The notes beneath the pieces are model-generated. The model was not told the DNA's origin and searched no databases. It saw only the letters and a list, made by a program, of their open reading frames with translations. From assembly GCA_020048645.1 (NCBI GenBank), contig JAIFMG010000115.1:1-33507 (forward strand): 33,507 nt of DNA, in the 5' to 3' direction. Positions 15,968 to 24,054 of this stretch are shown in pieces. The position numbers and the translations under genes are program-made. This DNA is from Bacteroidota bacterium (GTDB lineage: Bacteria; Bacteroidota; Bacteroidia; Bacteroidales; UBA6013). How positions within the stretch are numbered: the first letter of the stretch is position 1; every line of letters begins with the position of its first letter.

Positions 15968-17332
15968 TTAGCTCATTTCTTTTTTCATCATGTCCAAGCC
16001 TTTGCGCAGGATGCTCTGGACCTCGATCTTGGAGGCGCAGACGTACTCGCACAGGGCCATGTCTTCCTCGGCCACCTCGTAGATGCCGAGTTTTTCCATC
16101 AGCTCGACGTCCTCGATCAGGACGGCCTTGAGCAGTTGCACGGGCATCAGGTCCATGGGCAGGACCTTCTCGTACTGGCCCGAGAAGACGAAGGCGCGGT
16201 GGCCGCCGTGGAAGTTGGTGTCGAGTCGGTACTTCTTGCCATTGCCCGAGAGCCACGAGAAGAAGGTGCGCGAGAAGCTGAACTTGCCGAAGCCCGGAAG
16301 CGCCCAGCCGAAGAACTCGTAGTGGTTGCCTTCGGGCAGGACGGTTATCTGGTGGTGGTAGTAGCCGATTCCGTTGGCTTCCATCGCCTTGGCGCCCGTC
16401 AGGGCGTTGCCGCTGATGATGCGGGGCTTGTAATCCTTGGCCTCGGCCAGGTTGCCCTGGATGAAGTTCTTGATGGGAGTGCCGTAGAGGCCCTTGACGT
16501 ACCGGGGCTCCTTGACCTCCGAGCCGGTCACGGCCACCACGCGGGTGGCGTCGTAGGCGCCTTTCATGAACAGCTTGCCGATGGTGGCCGTCGCCAGGGC
16601 GTCGAGGTACCAGACCACTTCACCCTTGTTGATGGGGTCGATGTGGTGGATCTGGATGCCCGCCAGGCCCGAGGGATGCGGGCCGGAGAACCGGTTGACC
16701 TGGACGTTCTCGGCCTGCGTGAAGGCGGCGGACTTGGTCTTCTCGGCGTGGATGCCCACGTGTACCTTGCCCGTGGTCAGCTTGCGCAGGGCGGCCAGGC
16801 CCACCTTGAAGGCCTCTTCCTGGCCCTGGATGAGGAAGTCGTAGTCGGGGGCCAGCGGCGAGCTGTCGAAGGCCGTCACGAAGATGGACTTGGGCGACTG
16901 GTTGGGATTGGCGATGACGGCGTAGGGGCGCTGCCGGATGGAGGGCCAGATGCCAGAGAGCATGATGTTCTGCCTGACCTGCTCGGGGCTGAGGCTCGTG
17001 GGGTCGCCCTTGGTGAAGCTTTCGTACTCGACCTGGGCGTCCGGCTCGATGACGATCTCCAGCAGCTTGCGCTTCTCGCCGCGGTTGATGGCCGAGACGG
17101 TGCCGCTGACGGGCGAGGTGAACATCACCTCGGGCGAGGCCTTGTCGAAGAAGAGCGGACTTCCGGCCTTCACCCTCTCGCCCTGCTTGGCTTTGAGCTT
17201 GGGTGTGATGCCGTGGAAGTCGGTGGGATGGATCACGTAAGCGTTGGGCTTGGGCGCCTCGACCAGCTTGGCTTGAGGCCCGCCTTGCAACGGAATGTCC
17301 AGTCCTTGGGTAATCTTGGTTATTTTAGACAT
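15968..17332 (-). CDS. nqrA: Na+-translocating NADH:quinone reductase subunit A
   Basis: A 454-residue cytoplasmic, peripheral subunit of Na+-NQR that contributes near the quinone site. It starts with DIPLQGGPQAKLVEAP, continues with VKAGSPLFFDKASPEVMFTSPVSGTVSAINRGEKRKLLEIVIEPD (a biotinyl/lipoyl-like fold, of which GTVSAINRGEKR is the core), and holds the conserved GPHPSGLAGIQIHHIDPI. It is the first gene of the operon and has the best promoter in the window 36 nt upstream. An in-frame start other than 17332 is not needed. Confidence 0.97.
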   Translation of the reverse strand: MSKITKITQGLDIPLQGGPQAKLVEAPKPNAYVIHPTDFHGITPKLKAKQGERVKAGSPLFFDKASPEVMFTSPVSGTVSAINRGEKRKLLEIVIEPDAQVEYESFTKGDPTSLSPEQVRQNIMLSGIWPSIRQRPYAVIANPNQSPKSIFVTAFDSSPLAPDYDFLIQGQEEAFKVGLAALRKLTTGKVHVGIHAEKTKSAAFTQAENVQVNRFSGPHPSGLAGIQIHHIDPINKGEVVWYLDALATATIGKLFMKGAYDATRVVAVTGSEVKEPRYVKGLYGTPIKNFIQGNLAEAKDYKPRIISGNALTGAKAMEANGIGYYHHQITVLPEGNHYEFFGWALPGFGKFSFSRTFFSWLSGNGKKYRLDTNFHGGHRAFVFSGQYEKVLPMDLMPVQLLKAVLIEDVELMEKLGIYEVAEEDMALCEYVCASKIEVQSILRKGLDMMKKEMS

Positions 17333-17367
17333 GATTCTTGGCGCTCTTAGGTTACTGTTTGCGCCGA

Positions 17368-17397
17368 CAAAACTAAAAAATTTTCAATGAAGTGCAA
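17368..17397 (-). promoter_or_regulatory. Promoter of the nqr operon
   Basis: On the minus strand, TTG (17395-17397), a spacer of exactly 19 nt, then TAGTTTTG (17368-17375), a full match to the Bacteroidota -7 TAnnTTTG. Predicted transcription start is near 17361, about 29 nt before the nqrA ATG. Confidence 0.75.
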
Positions 17398-17517
17398 GCC
17401 CAAGGCTGATCCGATTTATTTGGGGGCGAAAAGATAACCCAAGAGCAACAAACTGATTGACAAACCTTTGGGCAGGAACATGTTTCACAACACATCCCAA
17501 AGGGTGTTTTTGTGGCC

Positions 17518-19530
17518 TCATCCCGGGCTTTCCACGAAGCGGAAGCCCAGGATAAGGTCGCCCTTTTCGAGAAGGTGGACCACTTCCATCCCGCTGACCA
17601 CCTGGCCGAAGACGGTGTACCTCCCGTCGAGCTGCGGCGTGGGGCTGTGGGTGATGAACCACTGGGCTCCCTCGGTGTCCTTGCCGGCCGAGGCCATGCC
17701 CAGGGCTCCCGTGTCGAAGCGCAGGGTCGAGACCTCCGTGCGGATGGCGTATTCGAGGGCACCCCAGCCGTCGCCCCGCGAGCATCCTCCCTGGACCACG
17801 AAGTTCGGGACGACCCGATGGAAGCTCTTGCCCTCGAAATAGCCGGAGCCGAGCAACTCCAGGAAGCTGGCCACCGTCTGGGGGGCCTGGTTGACGTACA
17901 GCTCGGCCACGAAGTCGCCCTTGGTGGTCTCGATGAGAACGCGGGTGTTCTGGCGGATGGGCCCGATGGTCTCCCAGTTGAGGGAAGCCATGGGCAATTC
18001 CTGCGGCAGGGTCCGGGCGGGGCGGTTCTCGAGCAGGGCCAGGGTCTGGTTCAGCTCCGCCCAGGCCTCGAAGTCGCGGGGCATCTGGCAGCGCTCCATG
18101 GCCTGCGCCAGGTAGCCCCTGTCGGTCCGCCGGGCGTGGGCCAGCAGCCGGGGGTCGCGCAGGGCGATGGCCACCAGCGAGGTGGCCGCGGGGTCGTCCA
18201 GGGCCACGATGCGGCGGAAGTAGTCGTCGAACAGCGAGTCGAGCCGCGGGCCGCGGGTGCCGCGGGCCAGCGAGTCGAAGTCGGGATGCAGGCGCATGGC
18301 CGTCATGGCCTCGACGGCGGCGGTGCGCACGGGCGCGTCCTTGGCGGCGGCGAGCTCCGCCCAGACCAGCGGGTGTAGCAGGGGCGAGCCCGCGAGGGCC
18401 AGCAGGAAGTCGGCCTTCTGGTGGGGGTTGTCGGTGCCTCGGTAGGCCGCCAGGGCGTAGTCCTGGAAGCGCTTCTCGGCCGGGCGGGCGGCGATGGCGG
18501 CGCGCAGCATCAGCGCCCGGGTCACCCAGTGCGGCGTCTGCACCGCGAACCCGAAGTAGGTGTCGGCGTCCGGGCTGCGGCTGTTCGCCACGAAGAACTC
18601 GGCCGCGCGCTGGGCCACGTGCGGGTTGGGGTCGAGCAGCAGCTCGAAGAGCGCCCGCTTGGCCCCCTCGTAGTCGTAGCGGGCCAGCGCCGCGACGGCG
18701 CTGACCCGGGCCCGGTAGTCCTTCGACCTGTCGCGGGCCAGGGCGTTCAGGCTGTCGAAGCCCCGGATGCTGGGCTGGGCCCCGAGCGCGCTGGCCAGGT
18801 TCATCTGCGCCACCGGGTCCTCCTCGTGGGCCAGCAGCTCGGCCAGCAGCAGCTCGAGCCCCTCCTCCCAGAAGGCGGACCCGCGGCGGAGGTAGAAGCT
18901 CGCCGCCTGGCGCACCCGGTAAGGGCGATGCGCCTCCATCAGCTCCAGCACCTTGGCCGTGGCCTCGGGCGAGCAGAGGCCCCGGAGGCCGCACCGCGCC
19001 AGGCCCCAGGCCTGGCCCAGGGTGCCTTGCAGGTTCGCCGCGTCGTACTCCAGGCTGGCCAGCGCGGCCAGCCCGGCGGCTCCGCCCGTCTTGCCCAGGG
19101 CCTCCATCAACTGCGCCTGCACCGAGGTCTCGTTCTCCTGCGCCAGAAGGGCCAGAAGCGCCTCGGTCGCGCTCGTGTCGGCGCACTGGCCCAGCGCGAA
19201 GGCGGCGGCCTCGCGCACGGCCATGCTCGAGTCCTGGCGAGCCAGCAGCAGCAGCGGGCCGACAGCCTTGGGCGACTGCGCGTTGGCAAGGCCCAGGCAA
19301 AAGGCCGCGCGCAGCCGGCTGTCCTCCGACTGAAGGTGGCCCAGCAGAGAGTCCAGCGCCCGCTCGTTCTGCCACTCGGCCGCCCGGACCATGCCCGGAT
19401 CGCGGTAAACGTTGTCGCCTACCTGCTCGCTCGCGCCGGGCTGGCTCACGCTCTGGCGGCAGGAGGGCAAGAGCCAATGCAATGAAAACAATACCAAAAA
19501 AGGGAATAAATGTCGTCTTGTTCCTGCCAT
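17518..19530 (-). CDS. Lipoprotein with HEAT-type repeats and a cyclophilin domain
   Basis: A 670-residue exported protein. From the ATG at 19530 the N-terminus is a lipoprotein signal with Cys in LLPSCRQS. Residues from about 40 to 500 are alternating helical pairs rich in Leu, Ala and Arg (for example DSLLGHLQSEDSRLRAAFCLGLA and AVREAAAFALGQ) typical of HEAT/PBS-lyase-like repeats. The last 145 residues are a cyclophilin-type peptidyl-prolyl isomerase with FHRVVPNFVVQGG, GALGMASAGKDTEGAQWFI and LDGRYTVFGQVVSGMEVV, so the active site is largely intact. Likely a periplasmic folding factor whose repeat superhelix binds clients or membrane partners; this is inference. A longer form from 19665 adds residues with no signal-peptide character. 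Confidence 0.87.
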   Translation of the reverse strand: MAGTRRHLFPFLVLFSLHWLLPSCRQSVSQPGASEQVGDNVYRDPGMVRAAEWQNERALDSLLGHLQSEDSRLRAAFCLGLANAQSPKAVGPLLLLARQDSSMAVREAAAFALGQCADTSATEALLALLAQENETSVQAQLMEALGKTGGAAGLAALASLEYDAANLQGTLGQAWGLARCGLRGLCSPEATAKVLELMEAHRPYRVRQAASFYLRRGSAFWEEGLELLLAELLAHEEDPVAQMNLASALGAQPSIRGFDSLNALARDRSKDYRARVSAVAALARYDYEGAKRALFELLLDPNPHVAQRAAEFFVANSRSPDADTYFGFAVQTPHWVTRALMLRAAIAARPAEKRFQDYALAAYRGTDNPHQKADFLLALAGSPLLHPLVWAELAAAKDAPVRTAAVEAMTAMRLHPDFDSLARGTRGPRLDSLFDDYFRRIVALDDPAATSLVAIALRDPRLLAHARRTDRGYLAQAMERCQMPRDFEAWAELNQTLALLENRPARTLPQELPMASLNWETIGPIRQNTRVLIETTKGDFVAELYVNQAPQTVASFLELLGSGYFEGKSFHRVVPNFVVQGGCSRGDGWGALEYAIRTEVSTLRFDTGALGMASAGKDTEGAQWFITHSPTPQLDGRYTVFGQVVSGMEVVHLLEKGDLILGFRFVESPG

Positions 19531-19793
19531 ATCTTTTTTCTTCGGAAAATTCCGTTTTGATGCTACATTCCAACAAACCATGACCCAAACCGCTTTCTCG
19601 CGTTTTGATTGTTCATAAGTTAATCCGCCTTTTCCTTCCATTCGTCCCGGATGGTCCATCGCCACTTTTTCTGACCGCTAAATTAAGGCCTTTGGCGCCA
19701 TGCGGCGTTAAATATTGTTAAAAAATGTAACCCCTACCCAACCCCGAGCGTCTGGCTTGCGTGACCTCCAACAGAAACCCCCTCCCACAGACC

Positions 19794-20108
19794 ATGAAAA
19801 AGCTCATCCTCCTGGCCCTGATAAGCCTCCTGGCCCTCAACATCGCCCAAGCCCAGCCGCCCGCGGCCTGGCCCAACGCCATCCGGCTCGGCTCCGGGTT
19901 CAGCGTCGAGCTTTGCCTGGACGACCCGCAGCAGGTCTATGTCGAGCTCCAGACCGCCACCGCCGAGGTGCTGCACCGCGTCCGCCTGAGCGCCGGGCAA
20001 GGCCCGGTCCGCGTCGAGCTGCCCACGCAGGGCCTCCCCAAGGGAGTCTATTTCGTGCTCACGGTCGTGGGCGGCCAATCTTGCCTCGAACAACTGCTCA
20101 TCGCCTGA
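19794..20108 (+). CDS. Small secreted protein resembling a lone PorSS (T9SS) C-terminal domain
   Basis: A 104-residue protein. A Sec signal (MKKLILLALISLLALNIAQA) is followed by about 80 residues that have the strand layout of a type A Por secretion tail: VYVELQTATAEVLHRVRLSAG, then VRVELPTQGLPKGVYFVLTV ending in EQLLIA. The LPKGVYFV-type core and the short terminal strand are the usual hallmarks. Normally this domain is the last 70-90 residues of a large cargo protein; here it is nearly the whole protein. It could be a stand-alone small adhesin fold unrelated to T9SS. The ATG at 19794 is chosen for the signal peptide over that at 19761. Confidence 0.6.
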   Translation: MKKLILLALISLLALNIAQAQPPAAWPNAIRLGSGFSVELCLDDPQQVYVELQTATAEVLHRVRLSAGQGPVRVELPTQGLPKGVYFVLTVVGGQSCLEQLLIA

Positions 20109-20256
20109 CAAAGCACCACGCGCCTGCCTTTTATCTTCCACCAGCACACTCTCCTTTTTGCCCACGACCCCAGAACGAACGCAAAGCCAAGCCCCGCGCC
20201 AAGGGCACGAACCGCAGACCGACAAGCGCCCAACCGCCAGGGAAGACACCAGCCCC

Positions 20257-20275
20257 GGCCTTGGGCGCCAAGGCC
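20257..20275. repeat. Perfect inverted repeat upstream of the sigma gene
   Basis: GGCCTTGG-GCG-CCAAGGCC, an 8-bp perfect stem with a 3-nt loop, in a C/A-rich, T-poor intergenic stretch (20109-20396) that otherwise shows no gene or convincing promoter. It has no T run, so it is not an intrinsic terminator. It could be an operator or transcript structure. Confidence 0.4.
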
Positions 20276-20396
20276 ACCCAAGCCAAGACCATCCCCCACC
20301 ACCCCACCCCGATGGCCCAGCCTCCCGCCGACACGGGCGAAAAACGCCGAAACCCACGAGCCTAGCGCTGGCCCCAAGATCGAGTGAACCCAAAGC

Positions 20397-20987
20397 ATGA
20401 GCATCGACCCCGAGCTGATCGACGGCTGCCTCAAAAACAGCCGAAAGCACCAGGAGCGCCTCTTCAAGGTCTGCTTCAGCCCGCTCATGTCGGTCTGCCT
20501 GCGCTACCACCACAACCACGAGGACGCCCGCGCCGTGGCCAACCTCAGCTTCCTCAAGATCCTCGACAAGCTCCAGACCTACAGGCCCGAGGTGCCCTTC
20601 GAGGCATGGGTCAAGCGCATCGCCCTCAACTCCATCATCGACGACTACCGCAAGAACAAAAAGATCAACGAAAGCACCTCGCTCGTCGAGTTCCAGGACT
20701 TCAACGACCACCACGACCTCACCGACTTCAACCTGGCCGACCAGGACTTCGACGCGCAGGAGCTGCTCCGCATGATCGCACAACTGCCGCCCGCCACCAA
20801 GGCCGTGTTCAACCTCTTCGCCATCGACGGACTGCCCCACAAGGAAATCGCCGATCAGCTCGGCATCTCCGAAGGAACCTCCAAATGGCAACTCGCCCAG
20901 GCCCGCAAATTGCTCCAAGATAAAATCAAGTCCCTCCGAAAACAACTCAAAACCGTCCTGCTATGGCTGATCAACAACACCCGATAG
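20397..20987 (+). CDS. ECF-type RNA polymerase sigma factor
   Basis: A 196-residue sigma-70 family protein with region 2 at about 20-90 (YHHNHEDARAVANLSFLKILDKL and PFEAWVKRIALNSIIDDYRKNKK) and region 4 at about 120-180 (LPPATKAVFNLFAIDGLPHKEIADQLGISEGTSKWQLAQARKLLQ), where the helix-turn-helix lies. There is no region 1 or 3, as in extracytoplasmic-function sigmas. The C-terminal 15 residues are hydrophobic/basic. Its last 25 nt overlap the start of the next gene, which encodes an anti-sigma-like membrane protein, so the two are very likely a regulatory pair. Confidence 0.93.
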   Translation: MSIDPELIDGCLKNSRKHQERLFKVCFSPLMSVCLRYHHNHEDARAVANLSFLKILDKLQTYRPEVPFEAWVKRIALNSIIDDYRKNKKINESTSLVEFQDFNDHHDLTDFNLADQDFDAQELLRMIAQLPPATKAVFNLFAIDGLPHKEIADQLGISEGTSKWQLAQARKLLQDKIKSLRKQLKTVLLWLINNTR

Positions 20988-22492
20988 ACGAACTTTTCCG
21001 CCAGAAGCTCGACGCCCTAGACGTCCCCTACCAAGACGGCTTCTGGCAAGACGCCGCCACCTTGCTCGACCAGCGCGACAAGGCCGCCCGGCCGCTCTGG
21101 AAACGCCTCTGGCACTGGCTCGCCGGGCTCGGACTGCTCGCGCTGGCCGCGCTCGGCATCCTGCTGGCCGCCGATCCCGTGGCGCCCGCCACTGCTCCCA
21201 GGCTGCCGCAGGCAAGCGCCGCCACACAAAGCTCCTCCGCCCCTGCCCAACCAGCGGCAGAAGCCAGCATCAGCGCGCCACACCAAGCCAACACCCTGTC
21301 TTCCGCGCCGACCGACCATGCGGGACACCCGCGCCAGGGCGAGGCCCCTGCGCGAAATGGCGCTTCCCCCAAAGCCCATTCACTTTCATTTTCGGGAAAT
21401 GCCAACGCCCAGCCCGCCCCGAATGCTGACGTTTCCACCGGACAGCGCGCCGACGAAAATGCCGACCATCAAGCCCTTTCGGCAAATGCCTCCGCGGCGA
21501 CCTCGCACAACATCCCAAACTCTTCTGGCGGACCAACCCCCCCCAACCTCGTCCGAATTTCATCTTCGGGAAATGCCAACGCGACACAAGCAGCGAATGC
21601 GCAAAACCCACTCGGACTCGACACGCATGAAAATTTCAATCTCACTTATTTTTCGGTAAATGCAGAAGCGGCGCAGCTTGAAAACATACCAAACGTTGAC
21701 AGCGAGGAAACAGGCGAAAACGCCAATTCCCCTTCACTTTCGGGAAATGCCCGCCCGGCGCCCCAAGCTGACCGCTTGGGCATCACCCTCGACGGGCTGC
21801 TCCCCATCGGCCTCCTGACCGAGGCAACCCGACCGGAACTTCAAGCCAGAAGCCTAGAAAAGAGCCACTTCCAATCGCCCTACTGGGAGGTGGGCCTGCT
21901 GGCGCAGTCGTCCCTTTCGCGCGGCTTCCTCAACGGCAAAGCCCAGCGCCAGGCCGCCTCGCTCAACTCCAGCTTCGGGCTCGAGTTCGCCTACGCCTTC
22001 CGCTACCGCTGGCAACTGCACCTGGGCGCGGCCGTCCACTCGCGCGGCAGCCTCAACAGCGACACGACCCTGCGCGGCGGCTACTTCGACTTCGACTTCT
22101 ACCCCGAGACCCTGGTCATCGTCCAGAAGAAGCTCCACTACCTCGAACTGCCCGTCGGCGTTCGCTGGCGCGTCGGCGGAAGGCACCAGATCGGCCTGGG
22201 GGCCAGCTACCACCTCCTGCTCGACTCGCGGGGCGAGATGCACCACAGCGCCACCGACCGCGAGGGCCAGCACGACTTGGGCATACAAGCGGCCAACGGC
22301 TACCGCCAAGGATTCGCCGACGACGACTGGAGCGCCCAGCTCAGCTACGAGCTCCGGCTCAACCCGCAGCTCAGCCTGGCCGCGCGCGGCAGCATCGGCC
22401 TGCGCGACATCACCCTCGATTCCCATTTCCACAACCAGAGCCCCGACCGCAACATCAACCTGCGCCTGGGGCTGAAATTCCACCTCCGATGA
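20963..22492 (+). CDS. Anti-sigma-like membrane protein with repeat linker and beta-barrel domain
   Basis: A 509-residue protein of unusual build. Residues 1-45 are a short polar segment (IDELFRQKLDALDVPYQDGFWQDAATLLDQ) like that of Bacteroidota anti-sigma proteins; 50-70 is one hydrophobic helix; 72-140 is Ala/Pro/Ser-rich; 144-290 is a 29-residue repeat array; and 305-509 is a series of amphipathic strands with aromatic ends typical of an outer-membrane beta-barrel (YWEVGLLAQSSLSRG to NINLRLGLKFHLR). The C-terminal residue is Arg after Leu, not Phe. It overlaps the sigma gene upstream and the lipoprotein gene downstream (ATGA). Best reading: a membrane sigma regulator that reaches the outer membrane. 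The barrel could alternatively be a soluble beta domain. Confidence 0.75.
   Translation: MADQQHPIDELFRQKLDALDVPYQDGFWQDAATLLDQRDKAARPLWKRLWHWLAGLGLLALAALGILLAADPVAPATAPRLPQASAATQSSSAPAQPAAEASISAPHQANTLSSAPTDHAGHPRQGEAPARNGASPKAHSLSFSGNANAQPAPNADVSTGQRADENADHQALSANASAATSHNIPNSSGGPTPPNLVRISSSGNANATQAANAQNPLGLDTHENFNLTYFSVNAEAAQLENIPNVDSEETGENANSPSLSGNARPAPQADRLGITLDGLLPIGLLTEATRPELQARSLEKSHFQSPYWEVGLLAQSSLSRGFLNGKAQRQAASLNSSFGLEFAYAFRYRWQLHLGAAVHSRGSLNSDTTLRGGYFDFDFYPETLVIVQKKLHYLELPVGVRWRVGGRHQIGLGASYHLLLDSRGEMHHSATDREGQHDLGIQAANGYRQGFADDDWSAQLSYELRLNPQLSLAARGSIGLRDITLDSHFHNQSPDRNINLRLGLKFHLR
21391..21770 (+). repeat. Exact 87-bp (29-residue) repeat array inside the anti-sigma-like gene
   Basis: The core S-x-N-A (DNA TCGG[GCT]AAATGC, mostly TTTCGGGAAATGCC) recurs at protein residues 144, 173, 202, 231 and 260, so every 29 residues exactly. 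Two further Asn positions keep the same period (154/183/212/241 and 166/195/224/253). The rest of each unit is diverged. The core uses AAT for Asn, whereas AAC is preferred elsewhere in the window. Confidence 0.9.
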
Positions 22493-23850
22493 AGACCAAG
22501 GCCCTCGCACTGGCCGCCGCCCTCGCGCTGGCCGCCTGCGAATCCAACGAATATCCGGAGCTGCAGCTCGACACCGAGGCCGCCTTCTACGTCCGCGGAA
22601 TGCTCAACGGGCAAGCCTTCGCCCTCGAGGCCGGGCGCCAGGGCTACTTCATCCGCAACGGCTTCGAGGCCCTGCCCGACACCTCGCTGCTCCGCCTCTG
22701 GACCAAGTTCGAGCACCAGGATTGCCCCAACTGCGCCAGCAACCTCACCTTCGACTTCCTGCAAGCCTCCCTCCCGCTGGCCGACCCGATGGACGCGATG
22801 GTCAGCCAGGTACCCGCCTTCGCCCTGCCCGGGCAGGCCCTGCTCGCCGTCGAAACCCGGTTCGACTGCCGCAGCGAGCTGGCACCCGGCGAAATCGTCC
22901 GATGGGACTTCGGCGACGGGCACCAGGCCGCCGGCGCCAGCGTCGTCCACGGCTACCAGCAGCCCGGAAGCTACACCGTGCGCATGGCCATCAGCGGAAA
23001 CGGACAAGAGCGGCAAGTCACCACCCAAGTCCAGGCCGACGCCACCGACCGACGCGGGCAGGCCGCCCTCGCGACGGGCCTCAGCCGGCTCGTGCTCCAG
23101 ACCCAAGCCACCGACGAGGAGCCCCTTGCCGTGGTCTGGACCTTCGACGATGGGCTGAGCCTGAGCGGAGCCACCGCCAGCCGCCTGGTCGTCCCCGGAC
23201 ACGCGCTCAAGGTCAGCCAGGTGGCCGTCTTCGCCAGCGGCAGCTCGCTACTGGAGGCCCCCCTGATCACCGGCCCGACCGACTGCGCCATCGACCTGCG
23301 CGCCACCCATGTCGGGCCGCTCGAGGTCCGGTTCGCCGCTCAGGGCGCCCCCGCCGGCTCGTCCTTCCGCTGGACCTTCGGCGACGGGCACACCTCTACC
23401 CTGGCCAACCCCAGCCACCCCTACTCCACTGCCGGAGTTTACAAGGTCTGCCTCCGCGTCCAGACGCCCCAAGGCTGCGTCTGGGAGCAGTGCGCCAACA
23501 TCCGCACACTGCTCAACCACCAGCAGCCCGTGGCCAACTTCAGCTACTGGGAAGAGCCCCTCGACTCCACCCGCTTCGACTTCCAGACCCGGGCCATCAT
23601 GGCCCAGCAGCGCCCCGGGCAAGTCGCCATCTCGCACACCGACCCCCAAGGCAACCGCTACGGAACCGACCTGGCCAGCCAACCCCTCGAAAGCCAGATC
23701 GTCATCGAGCGCGTCGAGCAAGCAGGCACCGACTCGCTCGGCCGACAGGTCCTAAAAGTCTGGCTCCGTGTCGATTGCCTGCTCCACAGCGCCACGCAGC
23801 CCATCCGCCTCGAGCAGGTCGAAGCCTGCATCCCCCTGGTCGTGCCCTGA
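22489..23850 (+). CDS. PKD-domain lipoprotein
   Basis: A 453-residue exported lipoprotein. The signal is MKTKALALAAALALAAC with lipobox LAAC. Two clear PKD-type immunoglobulin-like domains are present: one with VRWDFGDGHQA...HGYQQPGSYTVRM at about 145-190 and one with FRWTFGDGHTSTLANPSHPYSTAGVYKVCLRV at about 290-330. Between them is a degenerate third with VVWTFDDGLSLSGA. The C-terminal 110 residues are unassigned. PKD domains usually mediate extracellular protein or polysaccharide contacts. Its ATG overlaps the stop of the upstream barrel protein (ATGA), so it is the last gene of the sigma-factor unit and may be a ligand-contacting partner or regulated cargo. No enzymatic motif is seen. Confidence 0.82.
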   Translation: MKTKALALAAALALAACESNEYPELQLDTEAAFYVRGMLNGQAFALEAGRQGYFIRNGFEALPDTSLLRLWTKFEHQDCPNCASNLTFDFLQASLPLADPMDAMVSQVPAFALPGQALLAVETRFDCRSELAPGEIVRWDFGDGHQAAGASVVHGYQQPGSYTVRMAISGNGQERQVTTQVQADATDRRGQAALATGLSRLVLQTQATDEEPLAVVWTFDDGLSLSGATASRLVVPGHALKVSQVAVFASGSSLLEAPLITGPTDCAIDLRATHVGPLEVRFAAQGAPAGSSFRWTFGDGHTSTLANPSHPYSTAGVYKVCLRVQTPQGCVWEQCANIRTLLNHQQPVANFSYWEEPLDSTRFDFQTRAIMAQQRPGQVAISHTDPQGNRYGTDLASQPLESQIVIERVEQAGTDSLGRQVLKVWLRVDCLLHSATQPIRLEQVEACIPLVVP

Positions 23851-24054
23851 AGATGGGCGCCCGCCTGTCCATACTTCCTTCCATCATAAAGACTCAAGCT
23901 GGCCTCCTCGTGCTTCCCAATCCATGAAACCCCTCACTTTCAGGAACGACCTGACACGCGTCGCGAAAAAAGAGTGCGGTCTGTTGCCAAGCTGCTTCCG
24001 ATAGTGATAAATACAAATCGTCAGCATCCTGCGAAATTTGGGAGATTCAGGGCG

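Noticed and set aside
17384-19588. 734-residue frame on the minus strand overlapping the HEAT-cyclophilin gene in another frame
   Set aside because: The translation is Arg/Gly/Pro-rich without motifs, whereas the overlapping frame holds an intact cyclophilin and a lipoprotein signal.
20257-20275. Hairpin upstream of the sigma gene as an intrinsic terminator
   Set aside because: There is no T run on either side.
21391-21770. Regular 87-bp spacing read as a CRISPR array
   Set aside because: The conserved core is only 12-14 bp, lies in a long coding frame and keeps codon phase; the intervening segments are related coding repeats rather than unrelated spacers.
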